DNA of 7,259 bases, from positions 4,318 to 11,576 of the forward strand of contig DDPL01000022.1 of assembly GCA_002342175.1 (NCBI GenBank), read 5' to 3'. Position 1 is the stretch's first letter. Each line of letters opens with the position of its first letter. The position numbers and the translations under genes are program-made. Of the stretch, positions 6,671 to 7,259 are shown in pieces. Source of the DNA: Legionellales bacterium UBA2469. Its GTDB lineage: Bacteria; Pseudomonadota; Gammaproteobacteria; Legionellales; Legionellaceae. The notes below the pieces were generated by a model. That model ran no database searches and was not told where the DNA came from. It was given only the letters and a program-made list of their open reading frames with translations.

Positions 6671-6679
6671 ATTTTAACA
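6671..6679 (-). promoter_or_regulatory. Candidate extended -10 promoter of the smr gene
   Basis: On the minus strand the sequence reads TGTTAAAAT, an extended TGn followed by a five-of-six -10 hexamer. No good -35 is present. Transcription would begin near 6664, leaving about 20 bases to the ATG with the AGGAG site inside them. The motif lies in an AT-rich partial palindrome (AACATGTT), so a chance match is possible. Confidence 0.4.
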
Positions 6680-6747
6680 TGTTATTAAAATAGACGCACT
6701 AGTTCATGGTGAAGATAAAAAGCTTACTTTTGGTAATTTAAATGATC

Positions 6748-7259
6748 TTATAAAAATTCTTCGACATTATTTTCTATATTAATTACAGGCAATCCTTTAA
6801 TTATTTCATGTTTTTCTTGTTGAGTTGGAAAAATTTGTTGACCATCAATATTTAACGCATCTCGAAATTTAGCAACAAAATGAACATCATTTGCCGTCAG
6901 GACATTAAGTTTATCATTCACTAAATCCTGTCTAACAAAAAATGCATTTAATCCAGTAGAGTTGGTGCCAACGAAGGCATACCCTTTATTTTCTGCTAAA
7001 TGAACAAATGCTGACAGTGAAGCCCCCCAATATAGATTCGAATAATGTGCAGAGGTTCTATAAAAATCTTCTTTATAAGGGATGGATATTTTTCTATCTG
7101 GGCCAAAAACTGAATTATATTCACAAATGATTATTCTGGGTTTATAAAAGTTTATGGCTTCAAATATGTAATAGTCGTTTCCATCAATATCTATTGATAA
7201 AATCCCCAAATCTTGATCAAACCCACTTTTTAGCAGTATGTTATAGCAATTTAGAAATG
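6748..7259 (-). CDS. FkbM-like methyltransferase, C-terminal part (cut by window edge)
   Basis: The reading frame stays open to the window edge, so the N-terminus is missing; 169 residues plus the stop are visible. Around visible residue 20 is ILSIDIDGNDYYIFEAI, the acidic D-x-D-G-x-D motif at the end of a Rossmann strand in FkbM-type SAM-dependent methyltransferases. It is followed by PRIIICEYNSVFGP, then LYWGASLSAFVHLAENKGYAFVG and GLNAFFVRQDL. I recognise this series (DIDGND, EYN..FGP, GASL, NAFFVR) from methyltransferase-like proteins often found in polysaccharide and O-antigen clusters. The SAM-binding glycine loop would lie upstream. The TTG at 7209 is an internal Leu codon, not a start. 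The gene ends 103 bp before smr with no convincing terminator. A sugar or lipid O-methylation role is inference; the substrate cannot be read. Confidence 0.8.
   Translation of the reverse strand, partial: FLNCYNILLKSGFDQDLGILSIDIDGNDYYIFEAINFYKPRIIICEYNSVFGPDRKISIPYKEDFYRTSAHYSNLYWGASLSAFVHLAENKGYAFVGTNSTGLNAFFVRQDLVNDKLNVLTANDVHFVAKFRDALNIDGQQIFPTQQEKHEIIKGLPVINIENNVEEFL

Noticed and set aside
6718..6731. AAAAG/CTTTT hairpin after the methyltransferase gene, considered as a terminator
   Set aside because: It has only five mostly A-T pairs and a short T-run; too weak to call.
7207..7209. TTG as the start codon of the methyltransferase
   Set aside because: The frame continues open upstream to the window edge, and the TTG lies inside the conserved segment just before the DIDGND motif, so it encodes an internal leucine.
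1..7259. CRISPR arrays, insertion sequences, phage genes, toxin-antitoxin pairs and att-site repeats of the tRNA end
   Set aside because: No spaced direct repeats, transposase or integrase motifs, or small paired operons were seen on either strand, and no second copy of the tRNA 3' end was noticed.

Overview
The window is AT-rich bacterial chromosome with housekeeping genes of clearly gammaproteobacterial type: a membrane-anchored PpiD chaperone, a FabI enoyl-ACP reductase, a uridine kinase very close in wording to the enterobacterial enzyme, and an Smr-domain protein with an SmrA-like N-terminal part. Low GC, the order tRNA-Asp then ppiD next to fabI, and a large orphan helical protein between them would fit the Legionellales (Legionella/Coxiella relatives). 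That placement is inference from memory, not from a search.

Layout, left to right. Positions 1-22 are the last bases of a tRNA, best matched to tRNA-Asp, followed by a good intrinsic terminator. A promoter with an extended -10 then leads into ppiD (150-2048, +). Converging on it with only 4 bp between stops is a 592-residue protein of unknown function (2053-3831, -). Next on the same strand lies fabI (3924-4718, -), and a strong inverted repeat separates the two. A 192-bp divergent intergenic region follows, then a small unknown gene (4911-5279, +, 122 aa) whose stop codon overlaps the stop of udk (5276-5911, -) by 4 bp. Upstream of udk is a smrA-like gene (5997-6644, -), and the right edge cuts through the 3' part of an FkbM-like methyltransferase gene (6748 to the edge, -).

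How the genes fit together. The recognised genes are largely separate core functions: envelope protein folding (PpiD), the last step of fatty-acid elongation (FabI), pyrimidine salvage (Udk), and a nuclease-family protein that may act in RNA quality control or DNA metabolism (Smr). Candidate promoters precede ppiD, the 592-aa gene, the 122-aa gene, udk and smr, so this looks like a row of single-gene units rather than one operon. The most accessory-looking parts are the 592-aa orphan and the methyltransferase at the right edge.

I found no CRISPR array, insertion sequence, phage module, toxin-antitoxin pair or biosynthetic cluster, and no complete new system that the sequence alone can support. 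The best leads are the 592-aa orphan, the dyad that overlaps its predicted promoter, and the conserved-looking but unrecognised 122-aa protein.
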